Shown: positions 21,450 to 23,858 of the stretch, in pieces
How positions within the stretch are numbered: the stretch's first letter is position 1
Layout of the letters: every line of letters starts with the position of its first letter
Source: UBA6136 sp964344495
GTDB lineage: Bacteria; Pseudomonadota; Gammaproteobacteria; Methylococcales; Methylococcaceae
NCBI GenBank assembly: GCA_964344495.1
Contig: CAYFNI010000032.1
Coordinates: 1-23,858 of the forward strand
Reading direction: 5' to 3'
DNA length: 23,858 nt
Notes under the pieces: model-generated
Databases searched by the model: none
Seen by the model: the letters and a program-made list of their open reading frames with translations, nothing else
Told to the model about the DNA's origin: nothing
Program-made: the position numbers and the translations under genes

Positions 21450-22772
21450 ATGAGCCAGTCGGGGCTGGGCCAGCCACGCGCCGTCCGGTTCACTGCCCGC
21501 ACCGGCCTGATGCTGTCGGCTCTGGCCCTGCTCGCCCTGTTGTGGCTGACGCATGCCGTCTGGGGCACGGATGAGGATGCGGGCGTGGTTCACATCGGCA
21601 TTCTGCACGCCCTGACCGGGCCCATGGCCATCAGCGAAAAGCCGATGGTACAGGCCGAGCAACTCGCCATCGACGAGATCAATGCCCAGGGGGGGGTGCT
21701 GGGCCGCAAGGTGGTGCCGGTGATCGCCGACACGGCCTCGAATACGGCCACGACGGCCGCCGCCATCGAGCACCTGTTCAGGGAAGATCAGGTGTCCAGC
21801 GTGATCGGTTGCTGGACTTCCGCCTGCCGCAAAACCGTCAAGCCAATCGTCGAGCGGCACGCCGGACTGCTGATCTATCCGATGGCCTACGAGGGTCTGG
21901 AAATCTCGCCCAACATCATCTACACCGGGGCCGCCCCCAACCAGCAGGTGCTGCCGGCCGTCAACTGGAGTTTCGAGAACCTGGGGCGCCGAGTCTTTCT
22001 GGTCGGATCGGACTACATCTGGCCGCACACGGTCAACGCCATCATCAGCGATCAGCTCAAGGCCCTCGGCGGCGAAGTGGTGGGCGAAACCTACATCACT
22101 TTCGGCAGCCTCGATCCGACTCAGGCCATCCAGAAAATCCGCGATGCCCGACCGGATGTGATTCTCAGCACCGTGGCCGGTGATTCGAACGCACCCTTCT
22201 ACCGGGCGCTGCGGGCCGCCGGGCTGACGGCGAAGACCTCCCCCGTGGTAGCGTTTGCCGTCAGTGAAACCGAGCTGCAAAGCCTGCCGCTCAACGACTT
22301 GATCGGACATTACGCCGCCTGGGGATATTTCCAGACCATCGACCGCCCGGAAAATCAGGCCTTCCTCCAACGGTTCCGGGCCGTGCATGGCTCGGGCAGT
22401 GCCGTCAGTGATGTGGTAGAAACCGCCTATTTCAGCACCCATTTGTGGGCCCGCGGAGTCAAGCGCGCCAACAGCCTGGAACCGGCCGACATCAGCCAGG
22501 CCATGCTCGGCCTCAGCTATGACGCCCCCGAAGGCATTGTCACGGTCGATCCGTCCACCCGCCACACCTGGCGCGCCTTCAACATGGGGCAGGTACGTGA
22601 GGATGGCAGCATCCAGATCGTCTGGTCCGCAGACTATCCCATCCGTCCGGTACCCTACCCGCGTTCACGCTCGTTCAAGGACTGGGACGGCTTTCTAAAC
22701 GATCTTTTTGCCCAGTGGAACAACAGCTGGATCAATCTGCCCGCCCAAACCCACACACCGGGGCAACCATGA
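21450..22772 (+). CDS. UrtA/AmiC-like periplasmic substrate-binding protein
   Basis: A 440-residue type I periplasmic-binding-fold protein. An N-terminal hydrophobic stretch (about 18-38, GLMLSALALLALLWLTHAV) is a signal peptide or a membrane anchor. The mature part is close to urea/amide-binding UrtA/FmdD proteins: HIGILHALTGPMAISEKPM, AIDEINAQGGVLGRKVVPV, GCWTSACRKTVKPIVERH, LLIYPMAYEGLEISPNI and YTGAAPNQQVLPAVNW. No permease or ATPase genes accompany it, so transport is unlikely. It starts 1 base after the STAS gene and overlaps the receptor gene as ATGA, suggesting a ligand-sensing role for the receptor. The ligand (urea, short amide or amino acid) is unknown. Confidence 0.9.
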   Translation: MSQSGLGQPRAVRFTARTGLMLSALALLALLWLTHAVWGTDEDAGVVHIGILHALTGPMAISEKPMVQAEQLAIDEINAQGGVLGRKVVPVIADTASNTATTAAAIEHLFREDQVSSVIGCWTSACRKTVKPIVERHAGLLIYPMAYEGLEISPNIIYTGAAPNQQVLPAVNWSFENLGRRVFLVGSDYIWPHTVNAIISDQLKALGGEVVGETYITFGSLDPTQAIQKIRDARPDVILSTVAGDSNAPFYRALRAAGLTAKTSPVVAFAVSETELQSLPLNDLIGHYAAWGYFQTIDRPENQAFLQRFRAVHGSGSAVSDVVETAYFSTHLWARGVKRANSLEPADISQAMLGLSYDAPEGIVTVDPSTRHTWRAFNMGQVREDGSIQIVWSADYPIRPVPYPRSRSFKDWDGFLNDLFAQWNNSWINLPAQTHTPGQP

Positions 22773-23858
22773 ACATCGGACAGTGGCTGAACACCCGCAA
22801 TGCCAGCCTGGCCCGCCGACTGACCTTCTGGTTCAGCCTGCTGGTGCTGATTCCGATGCTCATCACGGCCTACATGATCGACCGCTCGTCGACCATCTCG
22901 CTGCGCGACAAGGCGTTGTTGCAGATGACCATGGTCGCCAAGGACAAATCCAGCTCGCTGGAGATCTATGCCTATGAACGCGCCCGCGGTGCCGGCGTGC
23001 TCGGGCGCATCAAGCGACTGGCCGACGCCGCCCTTATTTTGCAGAACTCCAAGAGCACGCCGCAGGAACTGACCGATGCCGAAAACAAGGTTCGGCAACT
23101 GGCGAATTATTTCGCGCCCAACCTGGGTTTCTCGGAGGCCATCCTGGTCTCCCCCAAGGGCAATGTCCTGTTCCAGACCCAGAACCATCTGGAACTGGGC
23201 AGCAACGTGCTTGAAGGACCGCAGCGTCACACTCCGCTGGCAGCCCTGACCCGACGCACACTGACGCTGCTGGAACCGGACATCTCCGACTTTGCCATCT
23301 ATCCGGGCAACGACATGCCGCTGGCTTTCGTCGCCGCCCCCATCATTCAGGAAGACGGCCACAAAGTCGGTTTGCTCATTCTGCAACTGAACACCCGTGA
23401 GATTTACGGGCTTCTCAGTGATTATTCAGGTCTCGGCCGGACCGGCAATGTCGTCGTTGCCACGCTTCAGCACGGCAAAATCATGGTGGCTGCCCCCATG
23501 CGCACCCGGCCCGATGCGGCCTTCAAGCTCAGCGTGAATCCCGGCGACAATTACGGCATCGGGGTCCAGAACGCACTCAAGGGTGATCAGGGCGTGGGCG
23601 AGGTCACCAGCATTCTGAAAGAGAAAGTACTGGCCTCCTGGGTTTATGTTCCCTCGTTTCGCTGGGGCCTCACCGTCCAACAGGATACGGACGAGGCAAT
23701 GGCCCTGGTGTCCGAACAGCGCAAGGCGATGCTGGCCGTACTGGCCGCCATCCTGACGCCGGTGCTGCTGATTGCCCTGATGGTCGCACGCTCGATCTCA
23801 CGGCCCATCCAGACTGCCGTGGAAGCCGCCGAGCGGGTTGCCTCGGGAGATCTGTCGG
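22769..23858 (+). CDS. Cache-HAMP membrane receptor, C-terminus outside the window
   Basis: Open from the ATG at 22769 to the window end, 363 residues with no stop. TM1 is about 19-37 (TFWFSLLVLIPMLITAYM). A long periplasmic region (about 40-315) looks like a double Cache domain (LGFSEAILVSPKGNVLFQT; DYSGLGRTGNVVVATLQHG; PSFRWGLTVQQD). TM2 is about 321-340 (MLAVLAAILTPVLLIALMV), then a HAMP start (ARSISRPIQTAVEAAERVA). The output domain is not visible. Given CheA, two CheW, CheR and CheB nearby, a methyl-accepting receptor (the WspA role) is most likely, though a kinase or SpoIIE-type output is possible. It is coupled by ATGA to the binding-protein gene. Confidence 0.88.
   Translation, partial: MNIGQWLNTRNASLARRLTFWFSLLVLIPMLITAYMIDRSSTISLRDKALLQMTMVAKDKSSSLEIYAYERARGAGVLGRIKRLADAALILQNSKSTPQELTDAENKVRQLANYFAPNLGFSEAILVSPKGNVLFQTQNHLELGSNVLEGPQRHTPLAALTRRTLTLLEPDISDFAIYPGNDMPLAFVAAPIIQEDGHKVGLLILQLNTREIYGLLSDYSGLGRTGNVVVATLQHGKIMVAAPMRTRPDAAFKLSVNPGDNYGIGVQNALKGDQGVGEVTSILKEKVLASWVYVPSFRWGLTVQQDTDEAMALVSEQRKAMLAVLAAILTPVLLIALMVARSISRPIQTAVEAAERVASGDLS

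Noticed and set aside
1..23858. CRISPR arrays, tRNA or rRNA genes, riboswitches
   Set aside because: No regular spaced repeats, cloverleaf-like sequences or conserved rRNA stretches were seen in the intergenic regions, all of which are short.

Overview
This GC-rich window reads as a chromosomal segment of a gammaproteobacterium. It carries a yebC-ruvC-ruvA block, an MsrQ/MsrP pair, a type II NADH dehydrogenase, an HpnI-like hopanoid glycosyltransferase and a chemosensory operon whose layout and protein sequences recall the Pseudomonas Wsp system. A more exact assignment cannot be supported from sequence alone. Two runs of ten N (234-243 and 17440-17449) show that it is a scaffold with joined contigs.

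Region by region. 1-615 is a lower-GC, foreign-looking edge holding two partial minus-strand genes: a signal-peptide protein and a collagen-like Gly-X-Y protein cut by the gap. 616-1901 is a complete IS3-family insertion sequence with 32-bp imperfect inverted repeats and an A7 frameshift site; no target duplication is visible. 1902-2005 may be the tail of a truncated gene. 2042-10476 is a run of minus-strand housekeeping genes: HpnI-like glycosyltransferase, TPR lipoprotein-like/secreted protein, ruvA, ruvC, yebC, ndh, msrP, msrQ and a secreted beta-propeller. No ruvB follows ruvA. A plus-strand transaldolase-like gene (10612-11286) and a small minus-strand lipoprotein with a CAX-type cation exchanger (11308-12728) lead into the sensory region.

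12788-23858 is the most interesting part. On the minus strand, mostly with 4-base ATGA overlaps, lie an RsbW-type kinase, CheW, CheR-TPR, CheW, CheA-REC hybrid, CheB and a response regulator. This is the WspB-C-D-E-F-R order. The last protein keeps a WspR-like receiver and linker, but its output is a PP2C/SpoIIE phosphatase instead of a GGDEF domain. Divergently, on the plus strand, lie a beta-carbonic anhydrase, a STAS anti-anti-sigma protein, a UrtA/AmiC-like periplasmic binding protein and a Cache-HAMP receptor that runs off the window.

The simplest model is a Wsp-like signalling array whose phosphorelay controls a protein phosphatase. The phosphatase would dephosphorylate the STAS protein and so switch the RsbW-type kinase between partners. 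The ligand would be read by the periplasmic binding protein together with the membrane receptor. The CheB receiver has lost its phosphoacceptor aspartate, so feedback through CheB must work differently from the standard scheme.
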